Below, piece by piece: positions 52,787-62,273 of a DNA stretch of 64,000 nt. Under the pieces are notes generated by a model. The model searched no databases. It saw only the letters and a list, made by a program, of their open reading frames with translations, and was not told the origin of the DNA. The position numbers and the translations under genes were made by a program. The stretch lies in NCBI GenBank assembly GCA_964534745.1, contig CAZHQW010000002.1, positions 45,661 through 109,660 on the forward strand. The letters run 5' to 3'. This DNA is from G020354785 sp964534745 (lineage in GTDB: Bacteria > Bacteroidota > Bacteroidia > Bacteroidales > UBA10428). The first letter of the stretch is position 1. The number at the start of each line of letters is the position of its first letter.

Positions 52787-53158
52787 ATGCCAACTATACA
52801 GCAATTAGTAAGAAAAGGAAGAACCAAAATAAAGGACAAGAGTAAAGCCCCTGCGCTTGATCTTTGTCCCCAAAAAAGGGGAGTATGTGTGCGTGTTTAC
52901 ACTACAACTCCCAAGAAGCCTAACTCTGCTATGCGGAAAGTTGCAAGAGTCAGGTTAACCAATGGTAAAGAAGTTAATGCATATATACCGGGTGAAGGAC
53001 ATAACTTGCAGGAACACTCTATTGTATTAATAAGGGGGGGCAGAGTAAAAGATCTGCCGGGCGTGAGATATCATCTGATAAGGGGGGCACTTGACACATC
53101 AGGAGTCGAAGGACGCACCCAGAGAAGATCAAAATACGGGGCAAAAATGCCCAAGTAA
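52787..53158 (+). CDS. rpsL: 30S ribosomal protein S12
   Basis: 123 residues from the ATG at 52787. The frame runs open upstream, but that segment covers the promoter and does not look like protein, so the inner start is right. PTIQQLVRKGR start, TTPKKPNSA with Lys43 and GGRVKDLPGVRYH with Lys88 are both the drug-sensitive form of the streptomycin-linked positions. First gene of the cluster; rpsG follows after 25 bases. Confidence 0.98.
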   Translation: MPTIQQLVRKGRTKIKDKSKAPALDLCPQKRGVCVRVYTTTPKKPNSAMRKVARVRLTNGKEVNAYIPGEGHNLQEHSIVLIRGGRVKDLPGVRYHLIRGALDTSGVEGRTQRRSKYGAKMPK

Positions 53159-53183
53159 AAATTCAATTAACAGTTAATTGACA

Positions 53184-53660
53184 ATGAGAAAAACAAAACC
53201 AAAAAGAAATATACTTCTCCCTGATCCGAAATATAACGACCCCCTTGTCACAAGGTTTGTAAACAGTATCATGTTCAGAGGCAAAAAGAGTGTTGCATTT
53301 AAAATATTTTACGAGGCGCTTGATATTATTGCAGAAAAGGGCAAAGACATGGAAGGAACACCACTGGAAATATGGAAGAAAGCTCTGGATAATATTACCC
53401 CGCAGGTTGAAGTTAAAAGCAGAAGGGTTGGAGGTGCCACATTTCAGGTTCCTACTGAGATTAGACCAGACAGAAAAATATGCCTGAGCATGAAGAATAT
53501 GATCCAGTTTGCAAGAAAAAGAAGCGGAAATACTATGAGCGAGAAGCTCGCAGCTGAAATATTAGCCGCATACAATGAAGAGGGAGCGGCATTTAAAAAG
53601 AAAGAGGAAACACACAGAATGGCTGAAGCAAATAAAGCATTTGCACATTTCAGGTTCTGA
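53184..53660 (+). CDS. rpsG: 30S ribosomal protein S7
   Basis: 158 residues. I start at ATG 53184 (MRKTKPKRN); a TTG two codons upstream is an unlikely start. Typical PDPKYNDPLVTRFVNSIM and RRVGGATFQVPTE blocks. It nucleates assembly of the 16S rRNA 3' domain and binds in the head. Followed by fusA after 57 bases, as in the str operon. Confidence 0.98.
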   Translation: MRKTKPKRNILLPDPKYNDPLVTRFVNSIMFRGKKSVAFKIFYEALDIIAEKGKDMEGTPLEIWKKALDNITPQVEVKSRRVGGATFQVPTEIRPDRKICLSMKNMIQFARKRSGNTMSEKLAAEILAAYNEEGAAFKKKEETHRMAEANKAFAHFRF

Positions 53661-53717
53661 CAAAGATATTTGACAATATTAGATTTTTATTATAGTTGCT
53701 AGCTGATAATTAGTATA

Positions 53718-55826
53718 ATGAGTAAAGATTTAACCTATACCAGAAATATTGGGATTATGGCCCATATAGATGCCGGTAAAACTACCACTACCGAGCGCAT
53801 CCTTTTCTATTCTGGTATAACTCACCGTATTGGCGAAGTTGATGATGGAGCTGCAACTATGGACTGGATGATACAGGAACAGGAAAGAGGGATCACAATA
53901 ACTTCCGCCGCAACTACAACCTACTGGAATTTCCAGAATAACAATTACAAAATAAATATTATTGATACTCCAGGACATGTCGACTTTACTGTCGAGGTGG
54001 AACGTTCATTGCGTGTTCTGGACGGAGCTGTTATTATTTTCTGTGCTGTGGGAGGTGTCGAGCCCCAGTCAGAAACTGTGTGGAGACAGGCTGATAAATA
54101 TGGAATTCCCCGCATAGCTTTCGTAAATAAAATGGATCGCACAGGGGCAGATTTTTTTAATGTTGTTAAACAAATAAAGGAAAAACTGGGTGCCAATCCA
54201 GTGCCTGTCCAGTTACCCATAGGTTCAGAAGAATCATTTGAAGGTGTGGTTGATCTGATTGAACAGCGTGCTGTCATTTGGAAAGAAGATGATACACTGG
54301 GGGTGAAATATGATTACACCGGTATACCGGATGATATGCTGGAAATAGCGGAAGAATGGAGGGAAAAATTGATTGAGGCAGTATGCGAAACAGATGATAA
54401 TCTGCTGGAAAAATTCCTGGAAAATAAAGAATCTATTACAGTTGAAGAACTGATTAAGGCAACACGCAAAGCAACACTTAAAAGGACAATCATTCCTGTA
54501 TTATGTGGCGCCGCATTTAGAAACAAGGGAGTACAGAGGCTGCTGGATGCAATTTCCGCTTTTCTTCCCAATCCATACGACATTGGTCCTGTTAAAGGTA
54601 AAAATCCGCGTAACGAACAGAAAACAGAAAGGAATCCCAGTTCTGATGAACCTCTTGCAGCACTGGCCTTTAAAATAGCTACCGATCCCTTTGTCGGGAG
54701 ACTTGTTTTCCTCAGGGTCTATTCAGGATATATTGAATCGGGCATGAATGTCTATAATCCAAGAACAGATAAAAAAGAAAGAATTACCCGCCTTTATCAG
54801 ATGCATGCCAACAAGCAAAATCCAAAAAACCGCATAGAAGCAGGAGATATTTGTGCTGCCGTCGGACTGAAAGAATTAGTTACAGGTGATACACTGTGCG
54901 ATATTAAAAAACCTATCTATCTCGAATCCATGACTTTCCCTGAACCAGTAATCGGTATAGCTATTGAGCCCAAAATGCAGGCAGATATTATGAAGCTTGG
55001 AATTGCACTGGGCAAATTATCTGAGGAAGACCCGACCTTCCAGGTGAAAATAGATGAAGACAGCGGACAAACAATAATAAGCGGCATGGGAGAATTGCAC
55101 CTTGAAGTGTTAATAGACAGGCTTAGAAGAGAATTTAACCTTGAATGTAATAAAGGAACGCCGCAGGTTGCCTATAAAGAAGCTATAAACTCAACGGTTG
55201 AACACAGGGAAGTATTTAAAAAGCAAACCGGCGGTAAAGGAAGATTTGCGGAAATTCTTGTCGAACTTTCTCCTGCCGACAAAGGCGTCAAGGGCTTGCA
55301 GTTTATTGATGAAGTAAAGGGTGGCAACATACCAAGAGAATTCATACCGTCAGTGGAAAAAGGCTTTAAAGAAGCCATGCGTAATGGGGTGCTGGCCGGA
55401 TTTCCCCTTAACAGTCTGAAAGTAATTCTCAGGGACGGATCTTATCACCCTGTTGACTCTGACAGCCTTTCTTTTGAAATTGCCGCAAACCATGCCTTCA
55501 AAAATGCGATGAGAAAGGCAAAGGTAATATTGCTGGAGCCCATTATGAAAGCTGAGGTGGTAACGCCGGAAGAATATATGGGTGATGTTATTGCAGACTT
55601 TAACAAACGAAGAGGGAAAGTTGAAGGTATGGAAACAAAAGGAGGCGCAAGGGTCATCAGGGCAAAAGTGCCCCTGGCTGAAAAATTTGGCTATGTGACA
55701 ATATTGAGAACCATAACATCAGGCAGGGCAACCTCAACAATGGAATTCTCCCACTATGAAGAGGTGCCTCCTGAAATAGCACAGGATGTCATAGAAAAAA
55801 TTAAGGGATTAAAAGCATTTGTATAA
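53718..55826 (+). CDS. fusA: Elongation factor G
   Basis: 702 residues, canonical ribosomal translocase. G1 AHIDAGKTTT, switch region RGITITSAATT, G3 DTPGH, G4 NKMD, all intact, then domains II-V including a standard domain IV. The str position (after rpsL-rpsG) confirms it as the main EF-G. No tuf follows, consistent with the Bacteroidota arrangement in which tuf lies elsewhere. Confidence 0.98.
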   Translation: MSKDLTYTRNIGIMAHIDAGKTTTTERILFYSGITHRIGEVDDGAATMDWMIQEQERGITITSAATTTYWNFQNNNYKINIIDTPGHVDFTVEVERSLRVLDGAVIIFCAVGGVEPQSETVWRQADKYGIPRIAFVNKMDRTGADFFNVVKQIKEKLGANPVPVQLPIGSEESFEGVVDLIEQRAVIWKEDDTLGVKYDYTGIPDDMLEIAEEWREKLIEAVCETDDNLLEKFLENKESITVEELIKATRKATLKRTIIPVLCGAAFRNKGVQRLLDAISAFLPNPYDIGPVKGKNPRNEQKTERNPSSDEPLAALAFKIATDPFVGRLVFLRVYSGYIESGMNVYNPRTDKKERITRLYQMHANKQNPKNRIEAGDICAAVGLKELVTGDTLCDIKKPIYLESMTFPEPVIGIAIEPKMQADIMKLGIALGKLSEEDPTFQVKIDEDSGQTIISGMGELHLEVLIDRLRREFNLECNKGTPQVAYKEAINSTVEHREVFKKQTGGKGRFAEILVELSPADKGVKGLQFIDEVKGGNIPREFIPSVEKGFKEAMRNGVLAGFPLNSLKVILRDGSYHPVDSDSLSFEIAANHAFKNAMRKAKVILLEPIMKAEVVTPEEYMGDVIADFNKRRGKVEGMETKGGARVIRAKVPLAEKFGYVTILRTITSGRATSTMEFSHYEEVPPEIAQDVIEKIKGLKAFV

Positions 55827-55852
55827 TTAAAATTTATTATTAATAAAAAATA

Positions 55853-56158
55853 ATGAGCCAGAAGATAAGAATAAAGCTGAAGTCATATGATCATAATCTG
55901 GTAGACAAATCTGCCGAGAAAATTGTAAAAACTGTAAAAACAACAGGAGCAGTGGTAAACGGACCAATTCCCTTGCCCACACACAAGAGAATATTTACAG
56001 TTTTGAGGTCTCCCTTTGTAAACAAGAAGTCAAGGGAGCAATTTCAGCTGTCGTCTTACAAAAGACTATTGGATATATACAGCTCTACTCCCAAAACAAT
56101 TGATGCGTTAATGAAGCTTGAACTGCCAAGCGGAGTGGAAGTTGAGATAAAAGTATAA
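55853..56158 (+). CDS. rpsJ: 30S ribosomal protein S10
   Basis: 101 residues; QKIRIKLKSYDHNLVDKSAEKIV start and the LPTHKRIFTVLRSPFVNKKSREQF loop are typical. In many bacteria it also pairs with NusB in antitermination. The S10 cluster begins here, directly fused to the str part with only 26 bases after fusA. Confidence 0.98.
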   Translation: MSQKIRIKLKSYDHNLVDKSAEKIVKTVKTTGAVVNGPIPLPTHKRIFTVLRSPFVNKKSREQFQLSSYKRLLDIYSSTPKTIDALMKLELPSGVEVEIKV

Positions 56159-56178
56159 AAATTAAAACTTAATATACA

Positions 56179-56808
56179 ATGCCAGGACTAATAGGGAAAA
56201 AAGTAGGTATGACCTCAGTCTTCGATGAAGATGGGAATAATGTGCCATGCACTGTTCTCGAAGCAGGGCCCTGTGTTGTTACGCAGATAAAGACCGTGGA
56301 AAAGGATGGCTATGCTGCTGTGCAGCTGGCTTACAGCGAAAAGAAAGTGAAAAAAACATCCAGGGCCATGATAGGTCATTTCAAAAAAGCCAATACAACA
56401 CCAAAAAGAAAAGTTGTCGAACTAAGGGGCTTTGTCAAGCACTGGAAAATTGGTGATATCATTACGGTCGACTACTTCAAGGACGATGTATGGCTTGATG
56501 TTACGGCAAAATCTAAAGGAAAAGGATTTCAGGGCGTTGTTAAAAGGCATAACTTTGCCGGGGTAGGTGATTTAACACACGGGCAGCATAACAGAAGCAG
56601 GGCTCCCGGCTCTGTTGGTGCTTCATCATTCCCTTCCAGGGTGTTCAAAGGAATGAGAATGGCCGGTCAAACCGGTAACAAAACAGTTAAGATACTTAAC
56701 CTCAGGAAGGTAAGAATTATACCGGAACAAAACCTGATAATTCTGAAAGGATCAGTGCCCGGCTCTAAAGGTTCATATGTTGTTATTGAAAGTCCCGATA
56801 GAATATAA
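56179..56808 (+). CDS. rplC: 50S ribosomal protein L3
   Basis: 209 residues. GLIGKKVGMTSVFDEDG start; the 23S-contacting loop GQHNRSRAPGSVGASSFPSR includes the Gln that is methylated in some bacteria. Twenty bases after rpsJ. Confidence 0.98.
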   Translation: MPGLIGKKVGMTSVFDEDGNNVPCTVLEAGPCVVTQIKTVEKDGYAAVQLAYSEKKVKKTSRAMIGHFKKANTTPKRKVVELRGFVKHWKIGDIITVDYFKDDVWLDVTAKSKGKGFQGVVKRHNFAGVGDLTHGQHNRSRAPGSVGASSFPSRVFKGMRMAGQTGNKTVKILNLRKVRIIPEQNLIILKGSVPGSKGSYVVIESPDRI

Positions 56809-56821
56809 AACTTTATAATAA

Positions 56822-57451
56822 ATGAAACTGTCAGTTTTAAATATTTCAGGTAAAGATACAGGAAAGAAAATCGAACTTAAAGATTCTGTTTTTGCAATAG
56901 AGCCCAACGATCATGCAATATACCTTGATGTCAAGCAGTACCTTGCAAACAAACGCCAGGGTACCAGCAAAACCAAGGAAAGGTCTGAAATAACAGGAAG
57001 CACAAGAAAGCTGAGAAGGCAAAAGGGTACAGGCGCAGCACGTGTCGGTAGTATAAAGAATCCTATATTCAGGGGAGGAGGCAAAATATTTGGTCCGCAG
57101 CCCCGCAGTTACAGATTTAAGCTGAACAAAAAGCTGAAGAAACTGGCCCGTATATCAGCACTATCCTATAAGGTAAAAAATAATGGCATAATGATTCTGG
57201 AAAACTTCAATTTTGATATGCCCAAGACAAAGGAATATATCAAGCTGGTTAATAACTTAAAATTACAGGATAATAAATCTTTAATAGTGCTGACAGAACC
57301 TAATAAAAACATATATTTATCATCCCGAAATTTAAAAGACTCAAAGGTTGTATCTGTTTCAGATCTAACAACATACGACATCATGAACTGCTCTGTTATC
57401 GTATTTGAGGAAAGTTCTATTGATGTATTGAATAAGATGTATGAAAATTAA
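56822..57451 (+). CDS. rplD: 50S ribosomal protein L4
   Basis: 209 residues. Extended loop KTKERSEITGSTRKLRRQKGTG and RVGSIKNPIFRGGGKIFGP, which lines the exit tunnel near the macrolide site. In enterobacteria L4 represses its operon; no equivalent leader was seen here upstream of rpsJ. Confidence 0.97.
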   Translation: MKLSVLNISGKDTGKKIELKDSVFAIEPNDHAIYLDVKQYLANKRQGTSKTKERSEITGSTRKLRRQKGTGAARVGSIKNPIFRGGGKIFGPQPRSYRFKLNKKLKKLARISALSYKVKNNGIMILENFNFDMPKTKEYIKLVNNLKLQDNKSLIVLTEPNKNIYLSSRNLKDSKVVSVSDLTTYDIMNCSVIVFEESSIDVLNKMYEN

Positions 57452-57470
57452 AAAACTTAAGTAAAAAAAG

Positions 57471-57761
57471 ATGAGCATCCTATTAAGGCCCATAGTAACT
57501 GAAAAAATGACTTCGCAAGGTGAGGATATGAACCGATATTGTTTTATTGTAGACAAAAGGGCCAATAAACTTGAAATAAAAAAAGCTGTAGAAGAATTGT
57601 ACGATGTATCGGTCGCCTCTGTCAATACTATGCGATACAGAGGAAAGACAAAAATGAGATATACAAGAACCGGAATTATCAGCGGAAATACCAAATCGTA
57701 TAAAAAAGCGATAATTACTTTAATTGAAGGAGATACAATAGATTTTTATAGCAATATCTAA
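57471..57761 (+). CDS. rplW: 50S ribosomal protein L23
   Basis: 96 residues; LLRPIVTEKMT start, VNTMRYRGKTKMRYTRTG toward the C-terminus. It sits by the tunnel exit and recruits trigger factor and SRP. Confidence 0.97.
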   Translation: MSILLRPIVTEKMTSQGEDMNRYCFIVDKRANKLEIKKAVEELYDVSVASVNTMRYRGKTKMRYTRTGIISGNTKSYKKAIITLIEGDTIDFYSNI

Positions 57762-57770
57762 TTATTTAAT

Positions 57771-58604
57771 ATGGCTGTACGAAAACTTAAACCGGTAACA
57801 CCTGGTCAGAGACATAAAATAGCTTCTGATTTTGATGATTTAACAAAGGTTGCCCCTGAGAAATCCTTGTTGAGGCCTCTCGGGAAGTCAGGTGGACGAA
57901 ATAACTATGGTAAAATGACTATGAGATATATTGGAGGTGGTCATAAACGAAAATACAGGGTTATTGATTTCCATAGAAATAAAGACGGCATGGCAGCTAC
58001 TGTGAAAAGTATTGAGTATGATCCTAACCGGACAGCAAGGATATCGCTGCTGGTATATGAAGACGGCGAGAAAAGATATATTATAACACCTAACGGATTA
58101 AAAGTCGGACAAACAGTACGATCAGGAAGCGGAATAGCACCTGAGGTCGGCAATACACTGACTCTGGCTGAAATACCGCTGGGGACACTGATCCATAATA
58201 TAGAGCTTAAGCCCGGCAAGGGCGGTGTACTGGCTAGAAGTGCCGGTTCTTATGCGCAGCTGACTTCCAGGGATGGTAAATATGCAATAATCAAATTGCC
58301 ATCCGGAGAATCAAGAATGATACTGACCTCCTGCAGGGCTACCATTGGAACAGTCTCAAATTCGGATCACGGACTTGAAAGATCAGGGAAAGCAGGCAGA
58401 TCAAGATGGCTGGGCAGAAGGCCAAGAGTCAGGGGAATAGCAATGAATCCTGTGGATCATCCTATGGGCGGCGGTGAAGGTAAAGCTTCAGGCGGCCATC
58501 CCAGGTCAAGAAAAGGAATTATTGCCAAAGGCTATAAAACAAGGCCAAAGAATAAAGAGTCAACTAAGTATATTATAGAAAAACGTAAAACTAAAAACGA
58601 TTAA
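57771..58604 (+). CDS. rplB: 50S ribosomal protein L2
   Basis: 277 residues. KPVTPGQRH start, GGGHKRKYRVIDF, and the peptidyl-transferase-proximal block RGIAMNPVDHPMGGGEGK with the conserved His. Nine bases after rplW. Confidence 0.98.
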   Translation: MAVRKLKPVTPGQRHKIASDFDDLTKVAPEKSLLRPLGKSGGRNNYGKMTMRYIGGGHKRKYRVIDFHRNKDGMAATVKSIEYDPNRTARISLLVYEDGEKRYIITPNGLKVGQTVRSGSGIAPEVGNTLTLAEIPLGTLIHNIELKPGKGGVLARSAGSYAQLTSRDGKYAIIKLPSGESRMILTSCRATIGTVSNSDHGLERSGKAGRSRWLGRRPRVRGIAMNPVDHPMGGGEGKASGGHPRSRKGIIAKGYKTRPKNKESTKYIIEKRKTKND

Positions 58605-58615
58605 CACAAGATACT

Positions 58616-58882
58616 ATGAGCAGGTCTTTGAAAAAAGGTCCATTTATCGACTTTAAACTTGAAAAGAGGATAATTGAAATGAATAAGACCGGTAAAAAGT
58701 CGGTTATTAAAACATGGTCGAGAAGGTCGGTTATATCACCTGATTTCGTTGGGCATACTGTTGCTGTCCACAACGGCAACAAGTTTATTCCTGTTTATAT
58801 AACAGAGAATATGGTCGGACATAAACTCGGGGAATTTTCCCCAACAAGAATATTCAGGGGACATGGAGGGAAACAGAGATAA
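58616..58882 (+). CDS. rpsS: 30S ribosomal protein S19
   Basis: 88 residues; SRSLKKGPFIDFKLEKR start and KLGEFSPTRIFRGHGG end. It forms the 30S head complex with S13. Confidence 0.98.
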   Translation: MSRSLKKGPFIDFKLEKRIIEMNKTGKKSVIKTWSRRSVISPDFVGHTVAVHNGNKFIPVYITENMVGHKLGEFSPTRIFRGHGGKQR

Positions 58883-58913
58883 ATAATAATGTACATTAAA
58901 AAGAAACAACAAA

Positions 58914-59339
58914 ATGGGGTCACGAAAAAGACAGAGAGCTGAACTTCTGAAAGAAGCAAAAAAAAGCAGGTATGTCGCCAGGCTTGGCAACTGTCCTACT
59001 TCTCCCAGGAAAATGAGGCTTGTTGCGGATATGATCAAAGGGGAAGAAGTAAATAGAGCACTTGACTTACTCAGGTTTTCATCCAAGACTGCAGCAAAAA
59101 ATGTGGAAAAGCTTTTATTGTCTGCAATTGCCAACTGGCAGGCCAAAAATGAAAAAGCCAGAATAGACGACAGCCATCTTTTTGTAAGGGATGTTTTTGT
59201 TGATCAGGGCCGTACCCTTAAAAGAATCAGACCTGCACCACAGGGAAGGGCATACAGAATAAGAAAGAGATCAAATCACGTGACAATAGTATTGGATAGT
59301 TTAAATAAACCGGAAGAAAAAGAAAATCAAACTAAATAA
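58914..59339 (+). CDS. rplV: 50S ribosomal protein L22
   Basis: 141 residues, with an N-terminal extension of about 15 residues (GSRKRQRAELLKEAKKSRY) before the usual NCPTSPRKMRLVADMIKG. The tunnel beta-hairpin is near the C-terminus (LKRIRPAPQGRAYRIRKRSNH). The acidic/Gln tail is typical of Bacteroidota. Confidence 0.97.
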   Translation: MGSRKRQRAELLKEAKKSRYVARLGNCPTSPRKMRLVADMIKGEEVNRALDLLRFSSKTAAKNVEKLLLSAIANWQAKNEKARIDDSHLFVRDVFVDQGRTLKRIRPAPQGRAYRIRKRSNHVTIVLDSLNKPEEKENQTK

Positions 59340-59348
59340 TAATATTTA

Positions 59349-60047
59349 ATGGGACAAAAAGCAAATCCGATAGCGAACAGATTAGGCCTGATAAAGGGTT
59401 GGGATTCAAACTGGTTTGGAGGCAAATATTATTCAGATAAAATCGCCGAAGACTTTAAAATTCGCGAGTATCTTAATGCCAGGCTTATGAAGGCAAGTAT
59501 CTCCAAAATAATCATTGAACGTACCCTGAAACTAATAACTGTGACAGTTAATACAGCGAGGCCTGGAATAATTATAGGTAAGGGAGGACAAGAAGTGGAT
59601 AAGCTCAAAGAAGAGCTAAAGAAAATTACCAACAAAGAAATACAGATTAACATTTTTGAAGTTAAAAGGCCTGAACTGGATGCCACAATAGTGGCAAACA
59701 ATATAGCCAAGCAGATCGAAGGTAAAATATCTTACAGGAGGGCAATAAAGATGGCAATGGCGTCAACAATGAGAATGGGTGCTGAAGGAATAAAAGTATT
59801 GATATCAGGCAGATTGGGTGGTGCTGAAATGGCAAGATCAGAAATGTACAAAGAAGGAAGAACACCCCTGCATACATTAAGGGCAGATATTGATTACGCT
59901 GTAGCTGAAGCACTGACCAAGGTGGGCCTGATAGGAATAAAAGTATGGATTTGTAAGGGAGAAATTTTCGGTAAGAGAGACCTTTCTCCCAACATCGGGG
60001 TAAAAAGTTCCAAACCGAAAGGAAACATAAAGAAAAGAAGAAAATAG
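59349..60047 (+). CDS. rpsC: 30S ribosomal protein S3
   Basis: 232 residues. GQKANPIANRLGLIKGWDS start, KH domain with IIGKGGQEVDKLKEEL (about 70-90), and GRLGGAEMARSE toward the C-terminus. Part of the mRNA entry helicase with S4 and S5. Basic tail KPKGNIKKRRK. Confidence 0.98.
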   Translation: MGQKANPIANRLGLIKGWDSNWFGGKYYSDKIAEDFKIREYLNARLMKASISKIIIERTLKLITVTVNTARPGIIIGKGGQEVDKLKEELKKITNKEIQINIFEVKRPELDATIVANNIAKQIEGKISYRRAIKMAMASTMRMGAEGIKVLISGRLGGAEMARSEMYKEGRTPLHTLRADIDYAVAEALTKVGLIGIKVWICKGEIFGKRDLSPNIGVKSSKPKGNIKKRRK

Positions 60048-60095
60048 AATTTCGGCTAGGCAAAGGATTTAATATATATAATAAGGACTTTAAAT

Positions 60096-60518
60096 ATGTT
60101 ACAACCAAAAAAGACAAAGTATAGAAGGCAGCAAAAGGGAAGAATGAAAGGAAGTGCCCATAGGGGCACCACCCTTGCTTTCGGTTCATTCGGCATTAAA
60201 GCTATGCAATCAGCGTGGATAACAGGCCGGCAGATTGAAGCCGCCCGGCAGGCAGTGACACGTCATATGAAGCGTGAAGGACAGATATGGATCAGGATAT
60301 TCCCTGATAAACCAATTACTAAAAAACCTGCTGAAGTAAGAATGGGCAAAGGCAAGGGAGCACCTGAAGGATTTGTCGCTCCTGTTACGCCCGGAAGAAT
60401 ACTCATTGAAGCTGAAGGCGTATCTATGGAAGTAGCAAAGGAAGCCCTGCGCCTGGGAGCACAAAAACTTCCCATAACGACAAAGTTCGTAGTAAGACAT
60501 GATTATGTTGAAATTTAA
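60096..60518 (+). CDS. rplP: 50S ribosomal protein L16
   Basis: 140 residues; LQPKKTKYRRQQKGRMKG start, GEA-like RIFPDKPITKKPAEVRMGKGKG block. A fair Shine-Dalgarno (AAGGA) stands 11 bases before the ATG, and the 48-base gap after rpsC is the longest in this section. Confidence 0.97.
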   Translation: MLQPKKTKYRRQQKGRMKGSAHRGTTLAFGSFGIKAMQSAWITGRQIEAARQAVTRHMKREGQIWIRIFPDKPITKKPAEVRMGKGKGAPEGFVAPVTPGRILIEAEGVSMEVAKEALRLGAQKLPITTKFVVRHDYVEI

Positions 60519-60529
60519 TATTACAGATT

Positions 60530-60736
60530 ATGAAAGCATCTGAGATTAAAGAACTTACTGTGAAAGAAATTGAAGAAAGAATTGACAACGAGAAGAATTT
60601 CCTGATAAAGCAAAAGCTGAATCATGCAATTTCACCACTTGACAATCCATTAAAAATCAGGGAAACAAAAAGGACAATTGCACGGCTGGAAACTGTGCGC
60701 CGGATAAAATTAATGGAAGAAAAAAAGGAAAAATAA
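60530..60736 (+). CDS. rpmC: 50S ribosomal protein L29
   Basis: 68 residues; MKASEIKELTVKEIEERI start and NPLKIRETKRTIARLETV. Small helical protein at the tunnel exit beside L23. Confidence 0.95.
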   Translation: MKASEIKELTVKEIEERIDNEKNFLIKQKLNHAISPLDNPLKIRETKRTIARLETVRRIKLMEEKKEK

Positions 60737-60746
60737 CTTAATGTAA

Positions 60747-61004
60747 ATGGATAAGAAAAATTTAAGAAAAGAACGCATAGGCATAGTTATTAGTAACAAG
60801 ATGGACAAATCCATAATAGTTGCTGAAAAAAGAAAGGTTATGCACCCTATCTATGGGAAATATATTAGCAAGACAAATAAATTTGTTGCCCATGATGAGA
60901 AAAATGAGTGCAACATCGGTGATTTGGTTAAAATAATGGAGACGCGTCCATTGAGCAAGAAAAAAAACTGGAGATTAATCGAAATAATAGAAAGAGCTAA
61001 ATAG
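60747..61004 (+). CDS. rpsQ: 30S ribosomal protein S17
   Basis: 85 residues; RKERIGIVISNKMDKSIIV start with KRKVMHPIYGKYI and RPLSKKKNWRLIEI blocks. OB-fold, early binder of 16S rRNA. Confidence 0.96.
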   Translation: MDKKNLRKERIGIVISNKMDKSIIVAEKRKVMHPIYGKYISKTNKFVAHDEKNECNIGDLVKIMETRPLSKKKNWRLIEIIERAK

Positions 61005-61006
61005 TC

Positions 61007-61372
61007 ATGATACAGCAAGAATCAAAAATGTCAGTAGCTGACAATAGCGGTGCCAAAGAAGTTCTGTGCATAAGAGTGCTCGGTGGCACAAAGAAAAGAT
61101 ATGCAAGCATCGGTGATAAAGTGGTTGTTACTGTTAAAAACGCCCTGCCCTCGGGCGAAGTGAAAAAAGGAACAGTAAGCATGGCTGTTGTTGTCAGAAC
61201 AAAAAAGGAGGTCAGAAGGTCTGACGGATCATATATACGTTTTGATGATAATGCATGTGTTCTTCTTACAAATGCCGAAGAACTCAGAGGCACACGAATT
61301 TTTGGTCCGGTTGCACGTGAGCTCCGTGATAAATACATGAAAATTATATCATTGGCGCCTGAAGTTTTGTAA
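61007..61372 (+). CDS. rplN: 50S ribosomal protein L14
   Basis: 121 residues; MIQQESKMSVADNSGAKEV start and GTRIFGPVARELRDK end. Two bases separate it from rpsQ, so translation is probably coupled. Binding site of the silencing factor RsfS. Confidence 0.98.
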   Translation: MIQQESKMSVADNSGAKEVLCIRVLGGTKKRYASIGDKVVVTVKNALPSGEVKKGTVSMAVVVRTKKEVRRSDGSYIRFDDNACVLLTNAEELRGTRIFGPVARELRDKYMKIISLAPEVL

Positions 61373-61391
61373 CATACTAAAATAAATCTAA

Positions 61392-61715
61392 ATGCAGAAA
61401 AAATTGCATATAAAAAAGGGAGATACAGTATTTGTTATTACTGGTGAATACAAAGGACAAAAGGGAAGGGTGCTGGAAGTTATCCGTAAAGCAAACAAGG
61501 CTATTGTAGAAGGTATTAATATGATATCAAAACATACTAAACCTAATGCAAAACAGCCTCAGGGAGGAATAATAAAAAAGGAAGCACCAATACATTTGTC
61601 AAACCTGATGCCTATTGATCCGCCTTCCGGCGAGCCAACAAGGATAGGACGGAAGCTAAGTGACAAGAACAAACTTTACAGATATTCAATCAAATCAGGA
61701 GAGGAGATTAAATAA
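61392..61715 (+). CDS. rplX: 50S ribosomal protein L24
   Basis: 107 residues; KOW motif in KKGDTVFVITGEYKGQKGRVL, then EGINMISKHTKPNAKQPQGGI. The stop overlaps the rplE start (TAATG). Assembly initiator of the large subunit. Confidence 0.97.
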   Translation: MQKKLHIKKGDTVFVITGEYKGQKGRVLEVIRKANKAIVEGINMISKHTKPNAKQPQGGIIKKEAPIHLSNLMPIDPPSGEPTRIGRKLSDKNKLYRYSIKSGEEIK

Positions 61716-62272
61716 TGGCCTATATTCCAAATCTTAAAAAGAAGTATAAGGATGAGATTATCCCGGCCTTAACCAGGGAATTCAGTTACACATCGGTAAT
61801 GCAGGTCCCCAGGCTGGAGAAGATTATTATCAACCAGGGAGTGGGGCAGGCCGTAGCTGATAAAAAACTTATTGATGTCGCACAGGAAGAACTTTCCCTT
61901 ATAGCCGGCCAGCACGCTATACAAACACTATCAAAGAGAGACATATCAAACTTCAAGCTTAGAAGGAAGATGCCCATAGGTGTTAAGGTTACACTCAGAA
62001 AGGATAAAATGTATGAATTCCTGGAAAGGCTCATAAATGCTGCTCTGCCAAGAATCAGGGATTTCAGGGGATTAAGTACCAAGCTTGACGGGAGAGGTAA
62101 TTATAATCTGGGTATTGCTGAACAGATAATATTCCCGGAAATAGATATTGATAAGATAAATAAAATATTAGGACTGGAAATTACATTCGTCACAACTGCC
62201 AAAAGCGACGAAGAAGGATTTTCATTATTAAGAGAATTTGGTTTACCATTTAAAACTGTTAAAAAAACTTAA
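61715..62272 (+). CDS. rplE: 50S ribosomal protein L5
   Basis: 185 residues; MQVPRLEKIIINQGVGQA, FKLRRKMPIGVKVTLR and NYNLGIAEQIIFPEID. Contacts 5S rRNA and P-site tRNA. The purine stretch GGAGAGGAG inside the end of rplX may act as its ribosome-binding site. Confidence 0.98.
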   Translation: MAYIPNLKKKYKDEIIPALTREFSYTSVMQVPRLEKIIINQGVGQAVADKKLIDVAQEELSLIAGQHAIQTLSKRDISNFKLRRKMPIGVKVTLRKDKMYEFLERLINAALPRIRDFRGLSTKLDGRGNYNLGIAEQIIFPEIDIDKINKILGLEITFVTTAKSDEEGFSLLREFGLPFKTVKKT

Positions 62273-62273
62273 T

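Noticed and set aside
59662..60189. Open frame of 175 residues antisense to rpsC/rplP
   Set aside because: Antisense shadow of ribosomal protein genes, rich in Leu/Phe/Pro with no protein features.
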